A stretch of DNA of 33,273 bases from Planctomycetota bacterium (GCA_003669585.1 QWOQ01000004.1:1-33273), one strand, 5' to 3'. Counted from the stretch's first letter, positions 7,256-17,224 are shown. Translations and numbers: made by a program. Notes: generated from the sequence alone by a model not told the origin.

Positions 7256-7714
7256 ATGCATGAAACGCGCCGCTGGTTCTCTCTGCTCCTCGTAACCTGC
7301 CTTCTCTGGCAAGGCCCGCTTTTTGTCGTTGATTGCCACAACATGCTTTCCTCGTCGAGTCCGGCGATGGCCCGACACCTCGATGCATTCCACTGGATGT
7401 GTCCCACGTTGAGTGATGACGAATGCCATGCTTGTCACTGGCACTTTCATGTCCTGCTTCCTCCATCCAACTCCGAAATTCCTATTTCAGCCAGTCAGGC
7501 TCGCGGGCAAGCAAATTCACTTACGGCCTCCCTCACTTCTTCAGAATTCGAGAGTCTTTACGACGATTCACTTTTCAGAACGCTGCTTTGTGGTTCTCGC
7601 TTGTTCGACATACTTTTTCGAACGCAATCACTGCATCACAGTATGCCAGGATTCTTTTCTTCTTTCGCAGAAGCACTCCCACTTCCACTGCGTTTTTCAG
7701 TGATGCGCTGCTGA
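7256..7714 (+). CDS. Small exported His/Cys-rich protein heading efflux operon
   Basis: From ATG 7256 the frame gives 152 residues; an in-frame TTG at 7241 is a less likely start. Residues 1-24 look like a signal peptide (basic start, then FSLLLVTCLLWQGPLFVV). The following 40 residues are rich in potential metal ligands: DCHNM, ARHLDAFHWMC and DDECHACHWHFH. The rest is Ser/Leu/Phe-rich without a known domain. The gene directly precedes the CzcB-type adaptor on the same strand. A periplasmic metal-binding or sensing role is inferred from composition and position. No named family was recognised, and the weak ribosome site leaves some doubt that the whole frame is translated. Confidence 0.6.
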   Translation: MHETRRWFSLLLVTCLLWQGPLFVVDCHNMLSSSSPAMARHLDAFHWMCPTLSDDECHACHWHFHVLLPPSNSEIPISASQARGQANSLTASLTSSEFESLYDDSLFRTLLCGSRLFDILFRTQSLHHSMPGFFSSFAEALPLPLRFSVMRC

Positions 7715-7868
7715 TGTTGGCAACACATTTTGTGAGACACTGATCCGCTCCCGTGGCAGTCGTTTTCGCACATTTTCGTTGAACGCTGATTTCGACTTTC
7801 TTGAAATCAGAAATTTCTTAACTTCTTTCCACAATTCCGTTGCCGTGACTTTTCGAAGGAGTGATCGC

Positions 7869-9389
7869 ATGACACTTTCACACACCGCTTCTCTCCTGCC
7901 TTCCTCGCATTTTCGACGATGGATTCTCGTCGCGATTCTTGCAACGGTGACGGCAATTGGCGGGGCACTCTTGTGGTTCTCTCTTTCGTCTTTTGAAAAA
8001 CAGATTCCCGTGATCAGGAAACTCAATCAGGAAGCTGCTCCGGTTTTGAGCACATTAGAACCCCCTTCTGGGGCGATCACGTTGTCCCGTGATTCGTGGA
8101 ACGGGGCAGGCATTACGATCCAACCTGTGACTATCGGAACCTTTTCTCAGAACCTGCAGTTAACAGGAAAAATTGCACTCAACGAAGATCATGTGGCGCA
8201 TATTTTTCCACTCGTGGAAGGACGCGTTGATGAAGTGCGCATTCACTTTGGAGATCGCGTCAAGAAAGGAGACCTTCTGGTTGTTGTGCAAAGCAAGGAG
8301 GTCGGACAAGCCAAACTCGATTTTTTCCAAAATCGACTTCGACAACAGTTGGCTGTCACACGTGCGGATTGGACGAGCGAAATCGCAACCAACGCGCGAG
8401 CTTTGATGGCGAGTCTTCGCGAAGGCGACTCACTCGACGCGATTGACGAAAAGTTTAAAGATCTCCCTCTCGGTGATTTTCGGGAGCAGTTGCTCTCTGC
8501 ATACATCGCTCTGTACCGATCCACGAAGGATCTCGAGCGGCTCAAGCCCTTGTCTCTCGATGGAATAGTGCCGAGCAAGCAGATCATGATTGCAGAATCT
8601 GAAAATCGAGCAGATCTTGCGACGTTGCAATCATCACTCGAGCAAATCGAACAGCAGACTCGGCAGTCGCTCCTGCTCTCCCGTCAATCGGTGCAAGAAG
8701 CAGAAACACGGGTAGCGGTCGATGCTACAAATCTTAAAATTCTTGGTTTTGATGATGACGAAATTAACAACATCGATCCCACAACGCAGGGATCGGCAAT
8801 CTCTCACTACCCGGTGGCTTCACCGTTTGACGGAACCATTATTTCCAAGGATGTGGTTTTACTCGAACGCGTTGGACCGGAGAAACAAATCCTCAGCATT
8901 GCCGACCTCTCAACAGTCTGGGTCACAGCTGACATTTTTGAGCAGCACCTTCCACTTCTTGAAAATCTTTCTGGCAGTCTTCTTTCGGTTCGAAGTGCTG
9001 CTTGGCCACAGCGAACTTTTGAGGCACGAATTTTTTATACGGGCGACATTGTCGACGAGTCTTCCCGAACCATTGCGATGCGTGCGGTTGCAAACAATGC
9101 CGAAGGCTTTTTGAAACCGGGCATGTTTGTAACCGTGGATCTTCCCGGAATTCAGCAGACTGGCGTGATTCAAGTTCCTGCCGATGCTCTTTTTGAACAC
9201 GAAGGAAAGCCCTTCGTGTTCGTCTACGAAGGAGAAGAGCGTTTTCAGAGACGCGATGTCGAGATCGGCCAGCGATCTCCTTCTTCTGTGCAAATCATTC
9301 GCGGCATAGCGGTCGGTGAGTCAATCGTTGCATCAGGAGGATTTTCTTTGAAGTCTCGCATGCTTGCCAGTCTGCTTGAAGGTGAATAA
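7869..9389 (+). CDS. RND efflux periplasmic adaptor (CzcB/CusB type)
   Basis: The start at ATG 7869 follows AAGGAG at ideal spacing and gives 506 residues. One N-terminal membrane segment (about 17-42) anchors a periplasmic body. The lipoyl/hairpin halves appear as GRVDEVRIHFGDRVKKGDLL (about residue 120) and YPVASPFDGTIISKDVVLLE (about 315). They surround a long alpha-helical hairpin region rich in Gln, Leu and Arg. A beta-barrel (ADLSTVWVTADIFEQHLPLL) and a membrane-proximal domain follow (GMFVTVDLP, VPADALFEHEGKPFVFVYE). This is the membrane-fusion subunit that links the pump to the outer-membrane channel. It lies 62 bp before the pump gene, in one operon. Confidence 0.92.
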   Translation: MTLSHTASLLPSSHFRRWILVAILATVTAIGGALLWFSLSSFEKQIPVIRKLNQEAAPVLSTLEPPSGAITLSRDSWNGAGITIQPVTIGTFSQNLQLTGKIALNEDHVAHIFPLVEGRVDEVRIHFGDRVKKGDLLVVVQSKEVGQAKLDFFQNRLRQQLAVTRADWTSEIATNARALMASLREGDSLDAIDEKFKDLPLGDFREQLLSAYIALYRSTKDLERLKPLSLDGIVPSKQIMIAESENRADLATLQSSLEQIEQQTRQSLLLSRQSVQEAETRVAVDATNLKILGFDDDEINNIDPTTQGSAISHYPVASPFDGTIISKDVVLLERVGPEKQILSIADLSTVWVTADIFEQHLPLLENLSGSLLSVRSAAWPQRTFEARIFYTGDIVDESSRTIAMRAVANNAEGFLKPGMFVTVDLPGIQQTGVIQVPADALFEHEGKPFVFVYEGEERFQRRDVEIGQRSPSSVQIIRGIAVGESIVASGGFSLKSRMLASLLEGE

Positions 9390-9451
9390 CCGATGCGTTC
9401 AATGCTCAATCGATGCTCGATCCGTTCTCATTCACACTTGTGAGGATTTCC

Positions 9452-12400
9452 GTGGTAACACGAGTCATTGAGTGGTCACTAGAAAACAGATTCATTGTCA
9501 TGCTCTGCGCAGGAGTCATTCTTGGTGCAGGATTTTTAGCAGCCTCCACGCTGCCACTCGATGCCGTTCCAGATCTCACCAACGTGCAGGTTCAGGTTCT
9601 AACGACGTCGCCTGCGCTTGGTCCTGTTGAAGTTGAACAGTTCATCACGTTTCCGGTTGAAAACGCGCTCAGTGGCCTTCCGAAAGTGAGCGAGATTCGC
9701 TCCATCAGTCGTTTCGGTCTTTCGGCAGTGACCGTTGCATTCGAGGATAATACCGATATTTACTGGGCCCGGAATCTTGTGAGTGAACGGCTTCAGCAAG
9801 CTCGCCAAAATATTCCTATGGGCATGGGGGATCCGCAACTCGGTCCCATCGCCACCGGCATGAGTGAGATTTATCAATTCGAAGTGCGCTCGATGCCGGG
9901 ACACGATTACAACCTGATGGATCTTCGCACAATTCTCGATTGGGATATTGCGTTTCAACTACGCAGCGTACCTGGAGTGATCGAGGTCAACACGTTTGGT
10001 GGGGAGTTGAAAACCTATGAAGTACAAATCGATCCCAATCGCCTTCTTAATTACGGCATTCCTCTCTCGCGCGTGCTGAAAGCACTTGAAGAAAACAATT
10101 CCAACGCCGGTGGCGGTTCCATTACCCACGGTGCTGAACAGCGATTAATTCGCGGTGAAGGACTTGTTGGCTCTCTTGACGATATCGCTACCATCGTTCT
10201 CGATATGCGCCGAGATGGCACTGCAATTCGTATTTCTGATGTTGCAGATGTTCGCTTTGCTCCGATGCTTCGGCAGGGAGCGGTTACTCGAGACGGCGAG
10301 CGCGAAGCCGTAACCGGCATGGTCATGATGCTCATGGGAGCCAACTCACGACAGGTTGTTGCTGATGTAAAGAAAAAGATCGCCCAGATTCAAAAAACGC
10401 TTCCGAAGGGCGTCTCGATCGACACTTTTTACGACCGAACCGAACTGATTGAAAAAACAATTCATACGATTAGCGAAAACATCGGCATTGGGGTAGCGCT
10501 TGTGATCGTGATGCTATTCCTGCTTCTCGGTGACATTCGGGCAGGACTGATCGTTGCCGCCGCTATCCCGCTCTCGGCAATGTGCGCCCTCATCAGCATG
10601 AAAGTGGCGGGAGTTTCTGCAAATCTCATGAGCCTTGGAGCCGTTGATTTTGGGGTTATCGTCGACGGCGCAGTGGTTATGATCGAAAATGCTGTGCGTT
10701 GTGCAACGCTCTATCGTCGCGATCACGGCGGGCAGAAAGTGCCTTTGCGAGTCTTTCGAGAATCGGCGACTGAGGTCGGCAAACCGATTTTGTTTGCCGG
10801 CCTGATCGTGATCATCGTCTTTCTTCCAATTTTGAGTTTGCAGGGAGTCGAGGGGAAAATGTTTAGGCCAATGGCTTTCACATTTATGTCAGCCCTTACC
10901 GCTGCACTCATTCTTTCGGTAACGGTGATGCCTGTTATGGCGTCTCTTTTTCTCGCCAGACGTACCAGAGAAAGCGACACCATTCTCGTGCGCGGGCTGA
11001 AAGCATCATACGAACCGTTGCTTCGAATTGCTCTGCGCATGCCGACCGTATTGGTTTTTGGTGCCGTGGGAGTATTTGCGATAAGCGTTCTGGTGGCAAT
11101 GCGATTTGGAATTGAATTCGTTCCCAAGCTTGACGAAGGTGACATCGCTATTCAGGCGGTGCGACTGCCAAGCGTGTCGCTCGAAGCGTCACTCGATATG
11201 ACTCGTGCAATGGAACGAGTGCTTCTTCGATTTCCGCAGGTCGAAACTGTCGTGTCAAAGACCGGTCGTCCCGAAATCGCAAATGATCCAATGGGGGTTC
11301 ATCAGACAGACATTTTTGTGCGTTTAAAACCCCCGGCAGCATGGCCTGAAAGAATTTCCAAAGAATCTCTTGTGATCGCTATGCAGGAGGCACTTGAAAA
11401 AGAAATGCCTTCAAACTCCTATGGTTTTACACAGCCAATCGAACTGCGCGTGCAAGAACTCGTTGCCGGTGTCAGATCCGACATCGGCTTAAGCCTGTAT
11501 GGAGATGACCTTACCGTTCTCAAAACTCTCGGTGATCGAATTGTCCGTGTTCTCAATGGAGTGCAAGGCTCTGCCGACGTGCAAGCCCAGCAGGTTGCTG
11601 GTCTTCCTTATCTGCGAATTCAAATTAAACGAAACGAAATGGCTCGTTACGGAATCAATGCCAGCGATGTACTCGATGTTGTCGGCACCATCGGAGGACA
11701 TACGGTCGGAGAAGTCTTTGAAGGACAGCGACGGTTTCCTCTGCAGGTTCGTCTTGCACCGCAGTGGCGTACGGATATCGAGACGCTCGGTCAGCTCAAG
11801 ATCGACGATCGGCTTGGACGTCCTATTCCGATTGCACAAGTGGCCCATTTGCGTCTTGAGGATGGGCCCTCCGAAATTAGTCGACATGCCATCCGCAGAC
11901 GCCTTCTCATACAGTGCAACGTGCGAGGCCGAGACCTTTCCGGATTCGTTCACGATGCCAAGCACTCAGTTGAAACAAAAGTCGTTCTTCCTGCCGGCTA
12001 TTCTCTCGAGTGGGGAGGACAATTCAAAAACCTCGAAGAGGCCACGGGGAGGCTTCTTGTTGCAGTACCGGTTGCTCTTCTTTTGATTTTTTCACTTCTC
12101 TACATCACGTTCAACTCCTTGAGTCTTGCACTGTTGATCTATCTCAATGTTCCCATTGCGGCAACCGGGGGAATCTTTGCACTTTGGATGCGTGGCATGC
12201 CTTTTTCGATCTCGGCGGGAGTTGGGTTCATCGCTCTTTTTGGAATTGCCGTTATGAACGGCGTTGTTTTGATCGAACATATTCGGCACCTGCGTGCCAC
12301 AGGCCACGACCAACACTCATCTGTTATCAAAGGTTCTCTTGATCGATTGCGACCGGTTCTCATGACCGCAACGTGTGGTGCTTTGGGCTTTGTTCCGATG

Positions 12401-12571
12401 GCGATCTCGGTCAGTGCCGGGGCAGAGGTGCAAAAGCCTCTTGCCACTGTCGTTATTGGCGGTTTGGTGACCTGCACGCTTTTGACATTGCTGGTGCTTC
12501 CGGCAATCTATCGATGGTTTGAACCGACCGAGACTGCCTCTCACAGCGTATCGGATGAGTCTGTGCGATAG
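9452..12571 (+). CDS. Heavy-metal RND efflux pump (CzcA type)
   Basis: The chosen start is GTG 9452 because GAGGA precedes it and the protein then begins VTRVIEWSLENRFIV, the usual beginning of HME-RND pumps; an in-frame ATG at 9413 would add 13 residues. The 1039-residue product has 12 predicted membrane segments in two halves. The first periplasmic part carries DLTNVQVQVLTTSPALGPVE and VEQFITFPVENALSGLP. TM4 has VDFGVIVDGAVVMIEN (about 397-412), with the two Asp of the proton relay. This pattern is typical of pumps for Zn, Co, Cd or Ni, while Cu/Ag pumps have AIGAMVDAA there. It exports cations driven by the proton gradient, together with the flanking adaptor and channel. The exact metal remains open. 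Confidence 0.93.
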   Translation: MVTRVIEWSLENRFIVMLCAGVILGAGFLAASTLPLDAVPDLTNVQVQVLTTSPALGPVEVEQFITFPVENALSGLPKVSEIRSISRFGLSAVTVAFEDNTDIYWARNLVSERLQQARQNIPMGMGDPQLGPIATGMSEIYQFEVRSMPGHDYNLMDLRTILDWDIAFQLRSVPGVIEVNTFGGELKTYEVQIDPNRLLNYGIPLSRVLKALEENNSNAGGGSITHGAEQRLIRGEGLVGSLDDIATIVLDMRRDGTAIRISDVADVRFAPMLRQGAVTRDGEREAVTGMVMMLMGANSRQVVADVKKKIAQIQKTLPKGVSIDTFYDRTELIEKTIHTISENIGIGVALVIVMLFLLLGDIRAGLIVAAAIPLSAMCALISMKVAGVSANLMSLGAVDFGVIVDGAVVMIENAVRCATLYRRDHGGQKVPLRVFRESATEVGKPILFAGLIVIIVFLPILSLQGVEGKMFRPMAFTFMSALTAALILSVTVMPVMASLFLARRTRESDTILVRGLKASYEPLLRIALRMPTVLVFGAVGVFAISVLVAMRFGIEFVPKLDEGDIAIQAVRLPSVSLEASLDMTRAMERVLLRFPQVETVVSKTGRPEIANDPMGVHQTDIFVRLKPPAAWPERISKESLVIAMQEALEKEMPSNSYGFTQPIELRVQELVAGVRSDIGLSLYGDDLTVLKTLGDRIVRVLNGVQGSADVQAQQVAGLPYLRIQIKRNEMARYGINASDVLDVVGTIGGHTVGEVFEGQRRFPLQVRLAPQWRTDIETLGQLKIDDRLGRPIPIAQVAHLRLEDGPSEISRHAIRRRLLIQCNVRGRDLSGFVHDAKHSVETKVVLPAGYSLEWGGQFKNLEEATGRLLVAVPVALLLIFSLLYITFNSLSLALLIYLNVPIAATGGIFALWMRGMPFSISAGVGFIALFGIAVMNGVVLIEHIRHLRATGHDQHSSVIKGSLDRLRPVLMTATCGALGFVPMAISVSAGAEVQKPLATVVIGGLVTCTLLTLLVLPAIYRWFEPTETASHSVSDESVR

Positions 12572-12771
12572 CCCGTCTTTCCCATACTTTCCCTGAGTCG
12601 CCTCGCTTCACCAGACTCTTTGATGAGTCACTCAAATTAGAAAATAGGCTGTTTATTGAAACGGCAAAACTCTGAAGCGAGTCTGCGAGTTATGCCGATT
12701 ATTTGGAAAGATCATATCGATTGTGGTTCTGATTCCAATAAATATTTATCTTGATCGAAAGCCGGTTGGCA

Positions 12772-14319
12772 ATGCACTTTCATCGAACTTTATGTGCATC
12801 TTCTGATTTCATCGATCACGCACATCAAACCGTTCATCCAGAATCGCTCCGTGCCGATGCGGGCTCTTTGACAGCATTCGTCGTGCGAGTGTTGGTATTG
12901 GTGAGTGTTTTTTGGGGTATTGATTTCGCTGCACACGCCCAGCAGTCAGAAGCACCCGATCGCCTGATGCAGCTTGAGTCCGACATGAACGGCCCGGTCG
13001 TCCAGCACCATCAAAGCGATCCACTCGGACTCCCTGCACGCGTTCCAAAAACACTTTCTGAATTTGTCGAGATCGCAGAGCGCAACCATCCTAGGATGCG
13101 TTCCGCACGCGCAAATGTTGAAGGCGCGCGTGGCAAGGCGGTGCAGGCAAGACTCTACCCAAATCCAGTTCTTGCCTCCGCCTCACCGCAGATCTCAGGC
13201 AACGAAAGTCAGTGGAACGGATTTGTGACGCAAGACATTGTGACAGGCGGCAAACTGCGACTCGCTCAACAGGCAGCACTTCGTGAAGTACAGGTGTCGC
13301 AGTATGAACTCATTCGCGCACGTTTCGATGTATTGACCGGAGTTCGACGTGATTTCTATGGACTTTTAGTCTCCCAGCGACGCCTCGAAATTTTTCAACT
13401 CTTGCTTGAGATTTCCACCAAGTCCTATGACATTGGACGCAGGCTTGCCGAGGCTGGCGAAGGCTCAAAGGCCGACGGGCTTTTTTGGAGTATCGAACGC
13501 GATCGTGCCGAGGTGCGTCTGTTGAATGCTTCTGTTTTTATTGAAACAGGGCGACGGCAGCTTGCGGCCTCCATGGCTGTTCCTGGTGCGGATATCGGCA
13601 TGGTAGACGGTGATCTGTTTCAGCATCTGCCAACGTTCGATCTTAAAAGTCTTCAGGAATCGATTCTTCAGAACAATTCAAAACCCAGAGCTGCCGAGTC
13701 AAATATCGCACGCGCCCAGTGGGCAATGGAGCGGTCGGTCGTGGAGCCAATTCCAAACATTAATCTGCTTGGCGGCTATCAACGACAAGTCGGCCCCACC
13801 GTACAAGATCAGGGGCTTATGCAAGTGATGATGTCGGTTCCACTTTTTGACCGCAATCAGGGAAATATTCGCTCCGCGAGAGCTGAGATCGCGTCTTCCC
13901 GTGCGGATCTTCGTCAAGTGGAACTCGATCTCGCGACTGTAACCGCACAGACCGTTGCGGCCTATCGTACCTCGCAGCGATTAGTCGACTGGTACGAGGA
14001 TTACATTCTTCCGAAAGCCCGAGAGACCGTCACCGTCACTCAGACACTTTATTCGCGTGGTGAAACTTCATTTTTAAATCTGCTTCAGGCGCAGCGTCTG
14101 TTGACCGAAACGGAACTGGCCTACGTCGAGGCGCAGGCCGAGCGTTGGAATGGCTCGGTTACTCTCGCCGATCTCCTTCAACTCGAAACATTTCCCCCAG
14201 CTGGAAATATACCAGCGGTTATCGACAACGATCGAGTTGATCAACTCGATATGCAGCCCCGCCGAGATGGATTTCAGGCACCGCCAGCCGATGCCATCAA
14301 GCCTCTTCCTGCTCCTTGA
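12772..14319 (+). CDS. Outer-membrane efflux channel (TolC/CzcC type)
   Basis: From ATG 12772 the frame gives 515 residues; an in-frame TTG at 12751 is possible. The N-terminus has a long basic/polar lead, a hydrophobic run (VVRVLVLVSVFWGIDF) and a likely signal cleavage after AHA. Two outer-membrane efflux protein repeats follow: LSEFVEIAERNHPRMRSARA (about 95) with QARLYPNPVL, and NSKPRAAESNIARAQWAMER (about 302) with PIPNINLLGGYQR. Each shows long Ala/Gln/Arg-rich coiled helices. The C-terminus ends in a Pro-rich tail. It forms the trimeric outer-membrane exit of the efflux complex. It lies 200 bp after the pump gene, so it may have its own promoter or a leader in that gap. Confidence 0.9.
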   Translation: MHFHRTLCASSDFIDHAHQTVHPESLRADAGSLTAFVVRVLVLVSVFWGIDFAAHAQQSEAPDRLMQLESDMNGPVVQHHQSDPLGLPARVPKTLSEFVEIAERNHPRMRSARANVEGARGKAVQARLYPNPVLASASPQISGNESQWNGFVTQDIVTGGKLRLAQQAALREVQVSQYELIRARFDVLTGVRRDFYGLLVSQRRLEIFQLLLEISTKSYDIGRRLAEAGEGSKADGLFWSIERDRAEVRLLNASVFIETGRRQLAASMAVPGADIGMVDGDLFQHLPTFDLKSLQESILQNNSKPRAAESNIARAQWAMERSVVEPIPNINLLGGYQRQVGPTVQDQGLMQVMMSVPLFDRNQGNIRSARAEIASSRADLRQVELDLATVTAQTVAAYRTSQRLVDWYEDYILPKARETVTVTQTLYSRGETSFLNLLQAQRLLTETELAYVEAQAERWNGSVTLADLLQLETFPPAGNIPAVIDNDRVDQLDMQPRRDGFQAPPADAIKPLPAP

Positions 14320-14488
14320 GGGTCGCGAAAGAATTTTCTGCAAATGTATTGCGCGGGCGACTGTGGTAGATGGGGAGCGTTCGATATACTCCTCCTCTCC
14401 ACGAATCATTTTGTCGTGAGCATTCTTTTATTCTTAACGCTCACCCTCGATGCTACGGGTTCCTGCATACTCTCCAAGGAAAACGCTT

Positions 14489-15946
14489 ATGTCTCGCTTC
14501 GACAATCGCATCGTCTTTATCGGTTTTGGCGCTGTCGCCCGATGCACATTGCCAATCCTACTTCAACACATCGAAGTTCTACCCTCACAAATTACGATTC
14601 TGGAATTTGATCCCAACGAAGCCGCACTGAGGCCCTGGATCGAACGAGGGGTACATTTTGTACAAGACAGAGTCACTCCTGAAAATCTTGGAGCGTTGCT
14701 TGGCAAGCACGCTTCTGTAGGCGATGTGATTATCGATCTGGCGTGGAATATTGATTGCTGCGAAATCGTTCAGTGGTGCCATGAGAACGGAGTGATGTAT
14801 CTCAATACGTCAGTCGAACTCTGGGATCCCTATGCCAATTCAAAAGATGCCCATCCCTGTAAGCTCACGCTCTACTGGCGGCACATGAATCTAAGACGCT
14901 TGATTGCTGGGTGGACCTCTTCAGGGCCAACAGCAGTTCTCGAGCATGGTGCAAATCCGGGGCTCATCAGCCATTTCACGAAGCAGGCGCTGTTGGATAT
15001 TGCGGAACGATCACTCGCCGACAAAAAATTCTCTGGCGAAACTGCCGAACGCATCGCGCATCACGCCAAGGCGCTGGCCTTCAACCATCTTGCTCATCAA
15101 CTCGGTGTGAAGGTTATTCACTGCTCGGAACGCGATACTCAGATTACAAACGTGCCAAAAGAGGTGGACGAGTTCGTCAACACCTGGAGCGTTGAGGGCT
15201 TTCGCGAAGAGGGCACGACCACTGTAGAAATGGGCTGGGGAACTCATGAAAAAGAACTTCCTCCATTGGCTTATGAACATCCCGACGGTCCGAAAAGTCA
15301 GATTTGTCTGGCGCGAATGGGAATGAACACACTGGTATCGAGTTGGGTTCCTCACTACACCATCGTGGGCATGGTTGTTCGACACGGAGAGGCATTTAGT
15401 ATTACCGAGAAGCTCACCGTCCGCGAAGGCGATCAAACGATGTATCGTCCCACCGTTCATTACGCCTACTGCCCGTGCGATAGTGCCATCGCTTCGCTCA
15501 ATGAACTCCGAAGCAACGATTATCGTCTGCAGCCGCGGATTCGTATCATGACCGACGAAATCACTCGCGGTTCAGACATTCTTGGGGCACTGGTGATGGG
15601 ACATCCGTACAACTCTTGGTGGTGTGGTTCAGACCTCTCAATCGAACAATCGAGGGAACTCGTCCCGCACCAAAATGCGACTACCATGCAGGTTGCCATC
15701 TCTGTCGTGGCTGCAACCATGTGGATGATCGACAATCCACACCGTGGTGTAAACCTTCCTGACGACCTTCCGCACGACTTTATTCTGCGTATCAGTAAGC
15801 CCTATCTTGGCACTTTTATTTCAATTCCTTCCGACTGGACGCCGCTTGCTCACTATGCCAACGCATTTGGTCAGTACAATAATCCCCAACTTGATCGAGC
15901 CGATCCCTGGCAATTTAAAAATTTCCTGATTACCGACGGCGATTAA
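14489..15946 (+). CDS. hss: Homospermidine synthase
   Basis: ATG 14489 is preceded by AAGGA at good spacing, giving 485 residues, the usual family length. The N-terminus is a Rossmann NAD site (RIVFIGFGAVARCTLPILL). Family segments follow: DLAWNIDCCEIVQWCHENG, NTSVELWDPY and VLEHGANPGLISHFTKQAL. The enzyme makes homospermidine from two putrescines, or from putrescine and spermidine, in an NAD-dependent aminobutyl transfer. The next gene encodes an ornithine/lysine decarboxylase that could supply putrescine, so the pair forms a compact polyamine unit. The 95-bp gap suggests co-transcription. Confidence 0.92.
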   Translation: MSRFDNRIVFIGFGAVARCTLPILLQHIEVLPSQITILEFDPNEAALRPWIERGVHFVQDRVTPENLGALLGKHASVGDVIIDLAWNIDCCEIVQWCHENGVMYLNTSVELWDPYANSKDAHPCKLTLYWRHMNLRRLIAGWTSSGPTAVLEHGANPGLISHFTKQALLDIAERSLADKKFSGETAERIAHHAKALAFNHLAHQLGVKVIHCSERDTQITNVPKEVDEFVNTWSVEGFREEGTTTVEMGWGTHEKELPPLAYEHPDGPKSQICLARMGMNTLVSSWVPHYTIVGMVVRHGEAFSITEKLTVREGDQTMYRPTVHYAYCPCDSAIASLNELRSNDYRLQPRIRIMTDEITRGSDILGALVMGHPYNSWWCGSDLSIEQSRELVPHQNATTMQVAISVVAATMWMIDNPHRGVNLPDDLPHDFILRISKPYLGTFISIPSDWTPLAHYANAFGQYNNPQLDRADPWQFKNFLITDGD

Positions 15947-16041
15947 TCTTCGCAGACGTGCCTACGATCTTTTGTCTGGTCCGCGCACAATGCCGGTTAT
16001 CCTGTGGCCCAACGAAGAGTCATTTTCAGGAGTATCCACTT

Positions 16042-17175
16042 ATGGAGCACAAAACCCTTCGATCACTTGTCAAACAGCACGGAACTCCTCTGTTTGTCGT
16101 AGATCACAAAGAATTGCGAAAAAATTATGCTCTGTTTCGCAAACACTTTCCCCGCGTGCAAGTTTACTACGCCGTGAAGGTCAACAGTGATCCGGCAATT
16201 GTTGAGACCTTTTACAACGAGGGCTCCAGTTTTGATGTCGCAAGCATGCAAGAGTTTCACACCGTCCATGAGTTGATCGCTCACCTTCCAACAAAGCAGC
16301 GACAAGACTTCATCTGGAACCGAATTATCTACGCCAATCCGATTAAGCCGAATGAAACTCTACAAGAACTCGATCAGTACAAACCGTTGGTTACCTTTGA
16401 CAATCATGAGGAGGTAAAAAAAATAGCCAAGCACTCCCCTCACGCCGGCCTTGCATTACGACTGCAAGTTCCAAACACCGGTTCGATGGTGGAGCTTTCA
16501 AGCAAGTTTGGTGCCCTCCCTGGGGAAGCGGTGGAGCTGATTGCCTATGCTCACGAGCACAAACTGGTTGTGGAAGGGATTTCCTTTCACGTTGGTAGCC
16601 AGTGCACCAATCCCCAGAATTTCATCCAATCACTCCATCTTTCTGCCAGCATTTTTGCAGAGGCAAAGTCAAAAGGATTTAATCTCACTTTACTCGATAT
16701 TGGAGGAGGCTTCCCGGCCGCCTACGACGACAGCGTGCCCGCATTGAGTTCACTCGCCAAAACAATCAACTCTGAACTCAACCGACTTTTCCCAAAAACG
16801 ATCGAGATTCTTGCGGAGCCAGGGCGCTTTCTTGTCGCGTCCGCCGGCACCGCAGTCTCCAAAATCATCGGCAAGGCGATTCGCAGCGGCAAGCTCTGCT
16901 ACTACATAGATGACGGTGTCTATCACACCTACTCGGGTATCATTTTCGACCACTGCGTGTATCACATGAAAAGTTTTAAGAAAGGCGCGACGCAACTCTG
17001 CGCTGTTTTTGGGCCGACCTGCGACGCTCTTGACACCATCAGTCTCGCTGAACAACTCCCCGACTTGGAACTTGGGGAACTTCTTTATACTGACAACATC
17101 GGTGCTTATTCCGCAGCCAGCAGTACGCATTTCAATGGCTTTCCACCAGCAAAAGTGGTGCATGTCAATCGTTAA
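16042..17175 (+). CDS. Ornithine/lysine decarboxylase, PLP fold III
   Basis: The start ATG 16042 follows CAGGAG; the product has 377 residues. It is a fold-type III (alanine-racemase-like) decarboxylase. The PLP lysine is K46 in YYAVKVNSDP. A Gly-rich phosphate loop (DIGGGFPAAY) and [11 protein letters not shown] follow. The catalytic Cys is C327 in FGPTCDALD, and the C-terminus has DNIGAYSAASSTHFNG. The GPTCD-x-LD motif marks ornithine/lysine decarboxylases rather than carboxynorspermidine decarboxylase. It would convert ornithine to putrescine, or lysine to cadaverine, in the cytoplasm. Position directly after homospermidine synthase favours putrescine supply. The preferred substrate cannot be decided by eye. 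Confidence 0.88.
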   Translation: MEHKTLRSLVKQHGTPLFVVDHKELRKNYALFRKHFPRVQVYYAVKVNSDPAIVETFYNEGSSFDVASMQEFHTVHELIAHLPTKQRQDFIWNRIIYANPIKPNETLQELDQYKPLVTFDNHEEVKKIAKHSPHAGLALRLQVPNTGSMVELSSKFGALPGEAVELIAYAHEHKLVVEGISFHVGSQCTNPQNFIQSLHLSASIFAEAKSKGFNLTLLDIGGGFPAAYDDSVPALSSLAKTINSELNRLFPKTIEILAEPGRFLVASAGTAVSKIIGKAIRSGKLCYYIDDGVYHTYSGIIFDHCVYHMKSFKKGATQLCAVFGPTCDALDTISLAEQLPDLELGELLYTDNIGAYSAASSTHFNGFPPAKVVHVNR

Positions 17176-17224
17176 ACTATTCACGCTGTGATTATTTTCT
17201 GTTTTTAATAAGGAACGTCTTGCA

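Noticed and set aside
12602..12681. CTCGCTTC/GAAGCGAG inverted pair in the gap between pump and channel genes
   Set aside because: The loop would be 64 nt and no T-run follows; it is not convincing as a terminator or operator.
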